From Echinometra lucunter (Eukaryota; Echinodermata; Echinoidea; Camarodonta; Echinometridae), in the NCBI GenBank assembly GCA_029962745.1, contig CM057171.1, positions 21,902,491 to 21,966,490 of the forward strand: a DNA stretch of 64,000 nucleotides, given 5' to 3'. The notes under the pieces are model-generated. The model was not told where the DNA came from. It saw only the letters and a program-made list of their open reading frames with translations, and searched no databases. The position numbers and the translations under genes were made by a program. The number at the start of each line of letters is the position of its first letter. Positions within the stretch are counted from its first letter, which is position 1. Below, piece by piece: positions 49,401 to 59,169 of this stretch.

Positions 49401-52400
49401 TCTAATTCTGACTATCTGAGGGGTTTTTTTAAGGCAGTGTATACAGCCACATTTGTTTGTCTTTACCTTATGGTCAGTCGGCCATGTATCTAAGTTATTG
49501 ACTGAGGATGCAACCACACTTAAGTCTGAATTCCCTTTGGCTCTCTGTCATGGGATGCAGCTATCGCTACCGTATTCTACAAGCGAAGTGTATATTCGTG
49601 CAACGCTACATGTTGCAAAACTTTATCACAAAGGTTTCATCTCACGATTTTTCATATTATACAAACAAAATTCTCAAGTCATTCTCACTTTATTGGCAAG
49701 CAGGTAACAATAAAGTTAAATTATTATTAGTATGTCAGTGAATCTCAAGAGATAACTCCTTTGTGATAAAGTTTTGCAACATACACCATCTCATGAATAT
49801 GCACATTGCTTGTGTACAATGCAGCTGCCGCATGCCGTGGCACAGTACAAGTATAAGACTTGTAGGGAATTCAGACAAGTTTTGCCGTATCCTCATGTCA
49901 ATGCTGTGTTTACAGCCTCACGCCTGTGGCTGTAAACAAGCTACGATTTTGAAATAGTAACATGAATGTCAAAATTACTTAATATGCACTTTACATGTAT
50001 ACAACTACTGCCATTTTTAAAATTAGATTTGAGTACGTGTACTGACAAGAGTCCGGATAATGTTATTTCGGAAAAAGACAACAAGCAAAATACGTACTCA
50101 TGTAAATGAAGGTGTACTTGAAATCAATGATACTTTGTATAGAACATGACTTTTATTAAACCAAAGAGTTGCAGTTTTACAAATTGGAGTATAACATAAC
50201 CTTCTTTTCCCATTTTTTGGTTTTGTTTGCATTTTTTTTTCTTGCAAGAGCAAGGTATTCTATTAGAAATAAATTCATTTAACCAAGTGAGGACTTCTTT
50301 AAAAGAAAAAAAACCCCTGCAAATTGCATGGTTATCACATTGTATTAGACAGCATTCTCTTTATATTATCTCTTCATCTTCCCCTCCCCCAATTCTAATT
50401 GTTTTCTTTATTGATTTGAATCCAGCTTTGTGCACCAGGAAGGAGGAAAAGGAGAAGAACAAGAACAACCCCTTTTCCAGGTGAGGGTTCAATGCTGGAA
50501 GGAATCTGGTCCTCATCTCGTATCTTCCCATTGTTGATCTGTCCACTTGCCTCACCAATGCATCATATGCAGAAAGAACCACAAAAAAAGGGGGGGACTT
50601 AAAGTTGTCGGGTAAATTAATTTTATAATACATGTACATGTATAGGATAGCTCTGTTACCTGTATGATGAGAAAACATTGCAATTTTTGTATGGGATTAG
50701 TTTACAAATGTTTAGAATGCTGTGTAATTTTATATCAGTATGATTATTGTAATTGAAAGAAAAAGTTTTAAAGTGATATCCGAGTTTTTTCAGTGGATTT
50801 ATGCATATTGTTATTCTGAAAATACATGTAGCAGGCAATTGAAACAAAAAGTGCACAGTGCTAAAAAATGTTATGATTTCTTTCCCTAGATCATGACTAG
50901 GGCTATGCTAATTCAAGTTTCCCCATTCCACACCAACATAATTAGTTATCAAAGAATGTTTATTGTAATGATAGGTTTGTTAAATATGGAAATTACCATC
51001 TATTTATATTGTTTGATTTTCTGTACTGTTCTCTCTCTGTCTCTGTCTGACTCTACTAAAGCCTCAAAACTATGGAAAGTTTTTGATGAGCTATGTTTAC
51101 GTTTCATAAAATGTGGACTCTGTCATGATGACTACATGTATCTAATGCTGGGTTTACAGTGGACAACAATGTGCACACTCCCCACGATTAAAAAAAAAAG
51201 AAGTATTGAGCTCCTTAATTTATTTTATAATTGTTTTTGCTCAAAAAAAAATCTTCTACAATGTCGCAATATGTACTACATGTATGTTCTTCATATAATG
51301 AATCCCACGTTCTATCACACTCTCTCAAGATTTGGCGTCAAATCAGAATAAATGTCTTATGTAATTAGACAGTTGTATTGCTGTCCCTAACAAAAGCAGA
51401 AATATTTATTATTTCGCAAACTTGGTGCCCCCAGCAAAATAAATCACGGAGTTACCCACTTTTTTTAAATTTTGGAGTTTTTGGACATCATGGCCCTGCC
51501 TAAAGTCAGCATAACAAGTTTGACAATCTTGACTATATAAAATGTGTAAATCAATGAATCAAATAAAGCACCATAGAACTGAGCAGGAATGAGTGATATT
51601 TAATTTCTTGGGATGAGAATCATAAGAGTTTATATGGTGACACATGTATGTAATTGCTTTGCCAAGAACTTGTTGGAGAAATACATACATGGATAGCAGT
51701 AGAGCAGGGGGGGGGGGGGTGTTCAAAATATTTCTTATTTGTTTTTTTATGTGTGTAGGTGTGTGTGTGGGTGTGAGGGTGTTTTGTTGTGTCATTCACA
51801 TCATATCTATTAAATCACAAAGATCAGATACATTTTCAAAATAGGAAAAGTGTTATCAGCAACAAAATACATACATATACTGTATACATGTATATATAAC
51901 TTGAGTGTGTGTGGGTGTGGGTGTGTGTATGCATGTGTGGAAGGATGGTATGTGTGTTTGGTGTCATGTCTGGGTGATATACAGGTATAAATACCACCGT
52001 TGCTAGGGAAAATATGTCCTTAGCAACCAAATCTAACTTGTTCTTTGTTTTTTGGCTGTTAATCCTTAACGCCCAAAATTCAGACATGGGAACATTGCAT
52101 TCATGCTTCATATACCTCTTTGGGACATAACTAGGAAAAAATTAGGTACTTCCCAGAGGTGGACCACGGAACTCAAAAAATAAGCCCTAAATCATGCCTC
52201 GGCCCATGACCTATAATAACATCAACATAATTGAGGTTGTGTCGAAGCACAGCATCTTGTACATGTCCAATTTTTAATATTTCTGTCTTACTTAAGTTTA
52301 TATTTAAGCTTGAGCATTTCTCAAACTGTTGAATAATATCAAATAATGCGTTTAGCGATTTTACATCTGCACAGAAAAAACATAAATCATCTGCATACAA

Positions 52401-55400
52401 AGATAATTTCAATTCGTTATTGTCTGCGACTATTCCCCTTATATCTACGGAGTTTCTGATGCGTATTGCTAATGTTTCTAAACAGATTATAAACAAATAG
52501 GGGGAGGGGGATCTCCCTGTCTTACTCCTCTAGTAATCGGGAAATATCCTGTAGATTTCCCGTTATTTAAAACACATCCTTCTATCTTGTTGTACATAGA
52601 TTTCACCCAATTTATAAATGATGCTCCAAAACTAAACGAATGTAAACACTGAAACATGTAATCGTGATCTAATGAATCGAACGCCTTCCGAAAATCCACT
52701 GAAGCAATAAAGCCTTTTTCTTGTTCACAGCAAAGAAAATGAAAAACATCGTGTACGTTTCGGATAGCTTCAGCTATTGCACCACCCCGTATAAAAGCGT
52801 ACTGTTCTGTGCAAATTATTTCATCTAGAACGTGTATTAATCTATTCGCTAACGCCTTTGAACATATTTTTGCGTCTACATTAATCAATGATATTGGCCT
52901 ATAATTCTCTAGAAGACGTTTGTCCTTATTCGGTTTAGCAATTAAAGAAATAACGCCCTGTTTTTGGCTTGTTGATAATTTCCCCTCCTGATATGAATAA
53001 TTCAAAGAAGTAAGTAAGGGTTCTTTTGCAATATCCCAAAAGCTCATATCAAATTCTCTAGAAAGCGTTATTCCCAGGTGACTTTCCAGAATGCATTTCC
53101 ATCAATACTTTCTTTCATTCGTGTTCAGTGAGAAGCCACATGAACTGGAAGAAATTTCAGAAAGTTTTATTTGTCCCGTTTTCAGAAACTTATTTGCATT
53201 TTCATCTGTCGTGTTTATTGTCTGTTTTCTATAAAGCTCACAATAAAATTGTTTAATACTTTTTAAAACTTCCTGTTCATCTTCAACTATATTATTTTCT
53301 TTTAAAAGTTTTCTAATAGTAGAGTTTCCTTTCCGCTGTTTTTTTCAAGTGTAAGGAAATATTTATTACTCCTTTCCCCGTATTCAATCCAATTTGCTTT
53401 GGATCGAACGATCAAGCTTTCTGTAACATGATCATAGTATTTTTCCAGAGCTTGTTTTGCCTGTCGGTAATTTCTGATTTGTTCAGGATTGATATCTAAC
53501 TTCCATTCCAAGGTTTGGACCTGTTTTTCTAATCGTATTCTTTCTGCTTTTTGTTCTCTAACCTTATATTTACTGTACCTCTGTGTGAACCTTCGTATTT
53601 GGTATTTCAGATAGTCCCACCTCACTCTCGGATCAGTAATATTATTTGTTTGTTTCAACCATAATTCAAATTCCTCACAAAGACTTGTACAATACGTATC
53701 ATCTTGGCATAAAGATGTATTGAATTTCCAGTATCCCTTCCCTGGGATTACATCAGAAAATTTTAACTCTTATACCACCGCTGAATGGTCAGTTGCGATC
53801 GAAGGAACATAATTTACATTTGACACATTATCTTGTGCATCATAAGTAATGAACCAGTAATCCAGTCTACTTTGGGTAGAGCAGTCCCATTTTCTCCAAG
53901 AGTATTGTTTCGTTTGCGAGTTGTGAAAACGCCATATATCGCATAAGTTGAAATCGTTCAATAACATTACTAGGTCGTCTCTACTATCCCGTGAGTAGGA
54001 AGTATTGCTTGAATTTATTCTATTTTGGGATCTACAACCTCATTAAAATCTCCTCCTTTTAAAAATGTACACTCCTGGAGATCCTCAACATTTCCCCATA
54101 TATGATTTAAATCAGACTAAAACTTCACTTGCTCCTTATAATTATTCGGAGCATAGACATTTGTTAACAAAAACATTTTCCCCAGCATTTCTATCTTCAT
54201 TGTAATATATCTACCTTCTTTATCTATGATTGTTTTATGAATCGTATATTCTAATACTTCCTTAAAACATATAATCACACCACGGCTTTATCCGTTCCAT
54301 GGCTAAAATAAGCAGTACCTTTTATCTGGTACTTCCAAAACACTTCTGTATCTATCGTACTGTGTGTTTCTTGTAAGTATATTATATCGACATTTTTATC
54401 ATAAAGGAACTTGAAAATTTTCTTCCTTTTCGTATACTCTCTCATTCCACGTACATTTAAACTCAAAAATCGAAGGGTCTTATTCATCTAATAGGGTAAA
54501 ATTCGACAATATCCAGTCCATTATCACATCTGATACAGTTACTTTTTCTTTTTGTGCTTATTTTTCGCCTTTTGCCTCCTTTTTCTGTTGTCTTTTTCTT
54601 TTGTTGTAGTTTTCACAATTTCTGGAGATTCAGGCATTACTTCTGATTCGCTAGTGCTGCTATCTATCTCATCTGAAGTGTCATTCTCTACTTCTTCTGT
54701 GGTATCTTCTCTCTCTGAATTGACACATTTTTCAAAGAATACCGTGATTTTTTATTGCAATTTGGTGTCATCCTCCTCTGTATCAGGTGGTTTGCGACAT
54801 GTCCCTGCTGTTTTAGCTGCTTGGAGGGTAGGTATGGCGGATACCGTCGCTCCGTTACGTGTAGGGACGTAATCATCTTGCTGCTCACTTTCACTGTACG
54901 GCGATTTGTGTGCTTTTTGTCGTGACATAGCTCGCTGTTCACTAACACCTTGTAGTGGAACGGTGTCATTCCTCTCTTTGCGTCGGACCGCTTGCTCATT
55001 AGAGGTGCTCGGCATTTTCCTTGCCTCGCTTGCAGCTGTGGAGGGGCATGTGATTTGCATATGCCCTACCTGTCGACAAAGACGGCATACCTTTCCATTC
55101 GTACAGTGCCATCCTGAATGCAATTTGAACAGACAGGGCCCTGTGACGCACTCTCCTGCCCAAAATGAACAACTCTAGCCTTGAAGGTATGAAACTTCAT
55201 AAATCTTGGGAGGGGTTGGCTTGGAAGATCTACAAACACCACTCTATCTCCCGTCAGACACTGTGTTAATCTCCCATCTACTCTCATCTTCTGATTTTTA
55301 AAAAATTATGCAAAGCCTTTCATACGAATTGATAAAGAGCGAAATAATATTCCATTGATTTACAATGCTATGTACTTGTATGTTTAAATTGTCACTTCCC

Positions 55401-58033
55401 ACTCTATATTTTGGTGTTAATTGTTTCTGATGTTAAATATTTTGTATTTTGTATTTTTGACGTTGATTGTTTTTTGATGATATATTTTATAGTTATCTTG
55501 ACATGTATTTTAAACTGCAGGGCGCCTTTGTAAAGCAGTTTTAAGAACTGAACAGGCCTACCCTGCAGTATAAAATAAATAAAACAAAATAAATAATAAA
55601 TAATATGGGCCCATGTACCTTACATTTCTTGTTTTCTAGCTCTCCCGGAATGATACTCTCGTGTACAGATGTCTTTGATGAGCACCCGCGTTGCGGTCTA
55701 ATTTTCATAAGCCAAGAAAGGGTTTCTATCAAACAATTGCATCACAGATTTTCGGATTTTAAGGCCTTGAGTTATAAGTTGACTCTATTTTCTTGGTTTT
55801 CAACATATAGACGCCAGAGCCTACCGATCTTTTGGATGCCGGCGATATCCTGATAAGGTACCGCTGTACCTAAGGCCTTAAACATATCCTCAGGTTCGAG
55901 GCGTCCCGCCTTCTCAACGTCGTCATGCTTTATGAACACAGGCTTACCTCGATTATAGTATGCTGTAGGCGCCGCAGCTCTGGCGTAATTATCATGTCCT
56001 CCCTGATCTCTGGTAGCCATTCTACTCACTGCTTTTTCTGGTACAAATCTTCCTTTCCTACAGGGTTTCTTTTTCCGTTAACGCAGAAAATATGGTATCC
56101 AAGTCCTGGATAATCTCCAACTTTTATATCAAATGTACAATTCGTTCTTGGCTGTTTTTTCAAAATGTAGAAATTCCTCCGTTTTCCGAGAGCTACTCGT
56201 GAGTAATTTGCAACACGTATAATGACCTCGTGACCTCCTATTTCAAATTATTTTTAATGTTATTTTTATTAGAATTCAATACTTGATCATATATCAAAAT
56301 TGTTCAACCATTGTGTAATCACTTTAAGTATCTTAACCGCTGCCAGTTGTAGTAACAACCATGTGCGGAATGTAGGGGGGGGGGAATTGATTCAAATTAA
56401 CTTTATAACAGCAATCTTGTCTATCTAATTTTTTTACTATTGTTCTACTCACATCTTAACCAATGCTGGTTATATTTACGAAAGAAAACTGGTTTGCTTC
56501 TCGTCTTTCTATCTAATGTTTTACTATTCTTCTCGTCACAAAATGTTAGTAATATCGAACGGCAAGAAGACCTAAAATAGAAAAAAAAATATCTAGGACA
56601 TATTGGCCTGTTACCAACAGCCTATTCCTGTCATACCAAAAATAAGAAAGGAAGATGCCGGTAAAGCGTACATGTAAATTACTAAAATTATGAGAATAGA
56701 GTAACAATACACTATAACCTGTTCTCTGCATTTTAATATCCATTTTTTCAACCTCGCTCGCTACGTTCGCTCCTAAAATTTAAAAACGTAATATTTTCGA
56801 GCAGCAAGCACTCTTGTTCCCTCACTCAACAACATGCCCGAATATCAAAATATGTTTGCACCTAGGTGTCAAAGTATCCTAGAAGAAAACGAATTGGGCG
56901 TGCAAGCGAATTGGCCGAATAGGTGATTTCTCTATCTTATAGGCCTATGGTGTATTTTGACAACACACTAATATTTTATCTTCAAAAGAGTGTGTTTTTC
57001 CTCTCTCGCTTTGCTCGTAATATTTTTAAACAGAGTGATTTTCTTTAACAGCAAAAGATAGGACCAGGGAAGTGCTATAATACAGTCATATTTGGCTGCG
57101 ACGTGAAATATCTTTATATAGAGGCCTATAGCGTGTTTTGATGAAGAAATAATATTTCACCACCAAAAGAGTGTATTTTTTCTCTCGCTCGTATTAAATG
57201 CTGAAACAGGGTGGTTTTCATAGCTAACAACTGCAACAGCGAGGTGACAAAATAGCCATCATTGGCAGAAAGACTGCGAAATATACCATTCAGATAATCT
57301 CATACTAGGCTTACAGTGTATTCTGATGACAAAATAAAATTTCTGTAGCAAGAACTTGGAATTTTGGCTCGCTCGCTTCGATGAATCGCAAAATAAGAAA
57401 CAGGATGGCTCATAAACTGAAAAAAAGGGGTCAATTTAAAAAAAAAAAGAAAAACGAAGTCCCTTAACATTCCATACAAGTAGGATAATGAGGATCTACC
57501 TTGCGATATAGGCCTAGTTTGAAAACAATTTCTTGCGTGGTTAATTGGAGGGACGGAAGATTAGAGTGAGAAATAGACTTTGCTTGTAAGTCAATCCATC
57601 ACGTTTCAACCCACACCCTTTCCCGTTTGGTCGCTTTGTTCCCTCACCGAGAATATTCTGCATCAATCACCCCCCCCCCCCCAACCATGAACACGAATGT
57701 GTACTCGCATAGAATATGGCACATAAATCCAATATCGTTTTCCTTACAATATTTCTGCTTCTTTGCTAATTATGTCAATGAAATCGTTAACGATATCACC
57801 GGATGCATTTATTGCCAACAAAGGTTCAAATACGTAATGCCTAAAATTTACGTATTTGAAATATTGCTACCTCGGGTATATATACACACCCACCTGAAGA
57901 GCTCCCAGACGTCTTTAAAAATTGTTGCTTGAGAAGGCCCTGGTGGGAGATTCTTGGGTCGAGACATCACATGCCTGATTATCCACACGAACAACAGTCC
58001 GGTTACAGTTGTCAACAGCAAAAGTGGTAGCAT
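37310..58033 (-). CDS. P450-1: CYP2-like cytochrome P450, seven exons, very long intron 1
   Basis: Exons 58033-57894, 41447-41254, 39999-39743, 39347-39111, 38725-38498, 38384-38156 and 37497-37310 sum to 1473 nt, in frame, 490 aa plus stop. All boundaries share phase with P450-2. Motifs: anchor LLLTTVTGLLFVWIIRHVM, hinge RPKNLPPGPS, C-helix WKEQR, I-helix AAGSETT, K-helix EVQR spanning exons 5 and 6, FKPERF, heme loop FSTGRRVCLG. No stops or frameshifts. The product should be an ER-bound heme-thiolate mono-oxygenase. Exon 1 is 16.4 kb from exon 2; the interval is filled by transposons and no nearer exon 1 exists, so the link is plausible but inferred. The exon 5 acceptor lies behind a T26-G14 tract and the exon 2 donor (G|GTGATT) is weak; both might reduce splicing. 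Confidence 0.85.
38156..38384 (-). CDS. P450-1 exon 6
   Basis: 229 nt; acceptor TTTAAAG, donor ACAG|GTACAA. Encodes VQRKSAIAPLGVPHVAAAD and FKPERFLNEDGKL. Confidence 0.93.
38498..38725 (-). CDS. P450-1 exon 5 (I-helix)
   Basis: 228 nt; acceptor GGTTCTAG preceded by a G-run then a T-run; donor ATGGAG|GTCAGT. Encodes AGSIGDLFAAGSETTTTTLK and the following YPEVQSRVQDELDHVVGRG. Confidence 0.92.
39111..39347 (-). CDS. P450-1 exon 4
   Basis: 237 nt, two codons longer than in P450-2; acceptor AATTCAG, donor AAG|GTATGG. Encodes ILDTINANFRLYGGGG and DPHNPKDFIDQYLIK. Confidence 0.9.
39743..39999 (-). CDS. P450-1 exon 3 (C-helix)
   Basis: 257 nt; acceptor GGTGTAG, donor CAG|GTAAAA. Encodes VAFANGEVWKEQRKF and FGQAVANIICSVIFGTQY. 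Confidence 0.93.
40404..40742. repeat. MITE with AAGGTGCTTTCA inverted ends
   Basis: Left AAGGTGCTTTCACACATGAG and right, inverted, AAGGTGCTTTCAAATACGAG. The arms continue to GCGCCACACT, about 45 bases each with mismatches. 339 bases, in intron 2 of P450-1. Non-coding; TSD not clear. Confidence 0.7.
41254..41447 (-). CDS. P450-1 exon 2
   Basis: 194 nt; acceptor TTTCCCAG, donor G|GTGATT. Encodes GRREPLSLFKSWAEKYGEI and AFRHPDLNDRPKSQL. Confidence 0.9.
42455..43542 (+). CDS. unrecognised exons inside the 4.96-kb element
   Basis: Exon 1 (42455-42500) starts ATGACCGCCTCG and ends G|GTATGA. Exon 2 (43361-43542) follows the acceptor CTTTTCAG and ends CTTG|GTAGGT. Joined they read 76 codons without a stop (MTASSESVRVNNVGPV, then KLESVEDQTPVAPVPRQ and a Gln/Ser/Pro-rich stretch ending LLNILIQMLGRKCL). 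The sequence is low in complexity and I do not recognise it. It may be the N-terminal part of a transposase gene, or captured host exons. No further exons could be assigned. Real splicing is not shown; the evidence is matched phase, a good acceptor and the duplicated exon that follows. Confidence 0.4.
44225..44396 (+). pseudogene. tandem duplicate of the preceding exon, degraded
   Basis: Aligns with 43361-43542: shared acceptor TTTTCAG, TCTGTTGA...GATCAAA, CCTGTAGCCCCT, CAGAAAATGCTTG|GTAG, and the start of the following intron (TAGGTCAAGTCCTAC). In the phase set by exon 1 it reads EDSVDQNPVAPRESKNC and meets a stop (CTATAA). A duplicated exon that has decayed. Confidence 0.6.
44397..46985. 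other. non-coding right half of the 4.96-kb element
   Basis: AT-rich, with no ORF of interest. Includes a purine-rich stretch (46000-46190) and an imperfect CAGTGCTGGTGACTT segment near 45052-45066. I see no transposase motif. Confidence 0.6.
47398..48440 (-). pseudogene. LINE ORF2, C-terminal region
   Basis: 325 open codons (48375-47398), LTTFGKIQIIKSFGILKSMY and KFIWTGPDKIRRNVVIHDLS among them, typical of the post-RT domain in L1/Tx1 elements. Upstream, FGTYVGIDSYSAQM is in frame only if one base of an 8-T run (48385-48392) is skipped. Continues from the RT domain across the inserted element. Confidence 0.85.
48443..52213. mobile_element. 3.77-kb DNA transposon-like element inside the LINE
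   Basis: Imperfect TIRs of about 140-150 bp: left starts TAGGCCATGGGCC, right (inverted) TAGGTCATGGGCC. Inner matches include TCTGGGAAGTAC, ATGTTCCCAT and AATTTTGGGCGTTA (left arm to 48580, right arm from 52065). The flanks are TAA on both sides (48440-48442, 52214-52216). Deleting the element plus one TAA rejoins the LINE codons in frame (DVI then NVFGTY). A TWA 3-bp TSD suggests the PIF/Harbinger superfamily. No transposase recognised; the ORFs inside are short. Confidence 0.75.
52173..53047 (-). pseudogene. LINE ORF2, reverse transcriptase domain
   Basis: Blocks in order: KQGVISLIAKPNKDKRLLEN, YRPISLINVDAKICSKALAN, EQYAFIRGG, ASVDFRKAFDSLDH (palm Asp), RGVRQGDP, a frameshift near 52490, then LSLYADDLCFF (YADD box) and NLSKTEILKIG. 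The coding part ends at the border of the inserted element (52213); the last few residues of the open frame are transposon end. Confidence 0.9.
53302..53658 (-). pseudogene. LINE ORF2, endonuclease-RT linker
   Basis: Lys/Arg/Glu-rich coiled-coil-like segment (RRFTQRYSKYKVREQKAERI) ending in SKANWIEYGERSNKYFLTLE, the conserved block just upstream of L1-type RT domains. Confidence 0.75.
53770..54487 (-). pseudogene. LINE ORF2, APE-type endonuclease domain
   Basis: Starts MNKTLRFLSLNVRGM at 54487, with IIYLQETHS (catalytic Glu region) and FSHGTDK. A one-base indel at about 54280 shifts frame to RGVIICFKE. Further down, NDFNLCDIWR, SRLDYWFI and ATDHSAV match the C-terminal endonuclease blocks, including the final His. 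The middle carries stops. Confidence 0.82.
54752..55287 (-). pseudogene. LINE ORF1, zinc-knuckle part
   Basis: Reads VDGRLTQCLTGDRVVFVDLP, then after a frameshift the knuckle CRLCRQVGHMQITC (CX2CX4HX4C, residues intact). A first, broken knuckle (CSNCIQDG...) precedes it across the frameshift. A Ser/Lys-rich tail follows. Gag-like nucleic-acid-binding ORF1. Confidence 0.75.
55300..55600 (+). mobile_element. AT-rich insertion in LINE ORF1 (retroposon-like)
   Basis: ORF1 coding similarity stops at about 55600 and resumes near 55290. The interval ends on the plus strand with an AATAAA-rich tail (55568-55602) after a palindromic CTGCAGG...CCTGCAG segment (55517-55567). This looks like the 3' part of a plus-strand retroposon inserted against the LINE. 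The exact left edge is unclear. Confidence 0.45.
55605..56029 (-). pseudogene. LINE ORF1, N-terminal part
   Basis: ATG at 56029; reads MATRDQGGHDNYARAAAPT and GRLWRLYVENQENRVNL, then a frameshift near 55773 (continuing QGLKIRKSV in another frame), a TAG stop and TRVLIKDICTRESIIPGE. The pattern fits the RNA-binding N-terminal part of Tx1-type ORF1 proteins. Confidence 0.65.
56320..57600 (-). mobile_element. family A fragment, degraded copy 4
   Basis: Shares diagnostic stretches with family A in reverse orientation: AACCTCGCTCGCTACGTTCGC, GCAGCAAG motifs, CTTAACCAATGC...CTATCTAATG, and AATAGACTTTGC or GATATAGGCCTA near the end. The terminal CAGAGGCGTCGATCC sequences are missing at both ends, so the boundaries are approximate. 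Between the LINE and P450-1 exon 1. Confidence 0.55.
57894..58033 (-). CDS. P450-1 exon 1 (candidate)
   Basis: 140 nt, as in both other exon 1 copies, ATG at 58033-58031, donor AG|GTGGGT. Encodes the signal anchor and PPGPS hinge. Diverged from exon 1 of P450-2 and P450-3. If not used by P450-1 it would be an orphan exon. Confidence 0.8.
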
Positions 58034-59165
58034 CTTCAAGAAGAAATAGAGTAGTTTATTTCGATATAATGTGTATGTTGAATAATGGAAGTACAAGTTT
58101 TGCAGTTTGTCCTATGTATATTAACGTTTAAGGCTCCTTAGAAATGCTGGACGATGACTAAAGTAGGAATGTTGTTGATAACACCCTCGCTCACCCTCTA
58201 CATGCTAAAACCTACGCACACATGGCACTGCGCAATTATTTCCCACAAAACCTCCACTTACAATCGCACTGCACCTGGCTGTATAGCTACTGCTACTTGG
58301 AAAACATAAATATAATCTCGCTGTGAGATGATAGCGCAGAGTTCCGCTTTTGTATTCCCTGACTTATTGCCCTATTCATTTTCCGCATTGGTAATCGGAG
58401 ACGAAATTTCAAAAACACTGTCGATTCGTCCTTACCTGGGATTTACTCATACCTGGGAACGGATTTCATTTGGGATGAGCTCTTGGGTGCCTTCTTTTTA
58501 CAAAAGGAAACAGGAAAGAAAAGGGGCGAAGGGGAATCTGACAAGAAAAAAAGTCCAGGACAAAATAAAAAACGGTCGTTTGCATTTTCAGGGGTACCTT
58601 TTCATTCCTAAATTCGTTTGAACTATCGCACGTCACCCCGAGTCCCCTGTCTAGCGTCGGTTATCTACTTTGCATCATAGATCCCAGATACCCCAGCTCT
58701 ATATTGCTTTGAGCTTCTTGTCATCTGGGTAGTCGGGGCTTCAAAGGTAAATCAGTGATCCCCCACCCAGCCAAACGCTATACAAAATTGTCCTCGGTTA
58801 CCCTACTTCCCAGCAACGCTTATCTACTGTGCCCCCGGCCAGGGTCATAAACCCCAGTTACCCTACTTCCAGTGGCGGCACCAAGGGGCACCCGACACCC
58901 GACACTAACACCAACACCGACCGTGAAGTGAGTATTTCTTAATCCCTAGGGGTTTAGTGGTAGTCACTGGGACTTTGTACATGAAATTAAACACCGACTG
59001 CCAAGCTCGGTTCAGCAAACGAAATTCGACAAAAATTTAAAACCACCGACCGGAACTACATCTAAAAAATCAGAGGTCAACACTAAGACCGACCCAATTC
59101 TGTTTCATTTCATAGTTGGTGTCAGATCATGATTTTGGGCCGAAATAAACACTAATACTAACACC
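58034..59165. other. upstream flank of P450-1 exon 1
   Basis: Presumed promoter side of P450-1. No clear TATA box can be assigned. Contains locally repeated GTTACCCTACTTCC segments (58797-58872) and ACACCGAC/ACTAACACC-rich sequence (58890-59168). No gene seen. Confidence 0.5.
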
Positions 59166-59169
59166 AACA

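Larger units (their letters stand above)
47398..56029 (-). mobile_element. Tx1/L1-like LINE, decayed and interrupted
   Basis: Minus strand, order 5' to 3': ORF1 with CCHC zinc knuckles (56029 to about 54500), ORF2 endonuclease (54487-53770), linker, reverse transcriptase (53047-52173), long C-terminal region (about 48440-47398). Two ORFs, an APE-type endonuclease and a zinc-knuckle ORF1 fit the L1 group, Tx1-like in my judgement. It has frameshifts and stops throughout. It is split by a 3.77-kb element (48443-52213) and by an AT-rich insertion in ORF1 (about 55300-55600). The 3' end is not sharply defined: 47018-47397 may be 3' UTR, bordering the TSD of the neighbouring element. It occupies candidate intron 1 of P450-1. 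Confidence 0.85.

Noticed and set aside
54552..54872. Plus-strand ORF of 106 codons, Ser/Val-rich
   Set aside because: Antisense of the LINE ORF1 tail; no independent evidence.
58868..59168. hAT-like end CAGTGGCGGCACCAAGGGG
   Set aside because: No inverted partner or TSD seen; the following ACACCAAC-rich stretch is low complexity.
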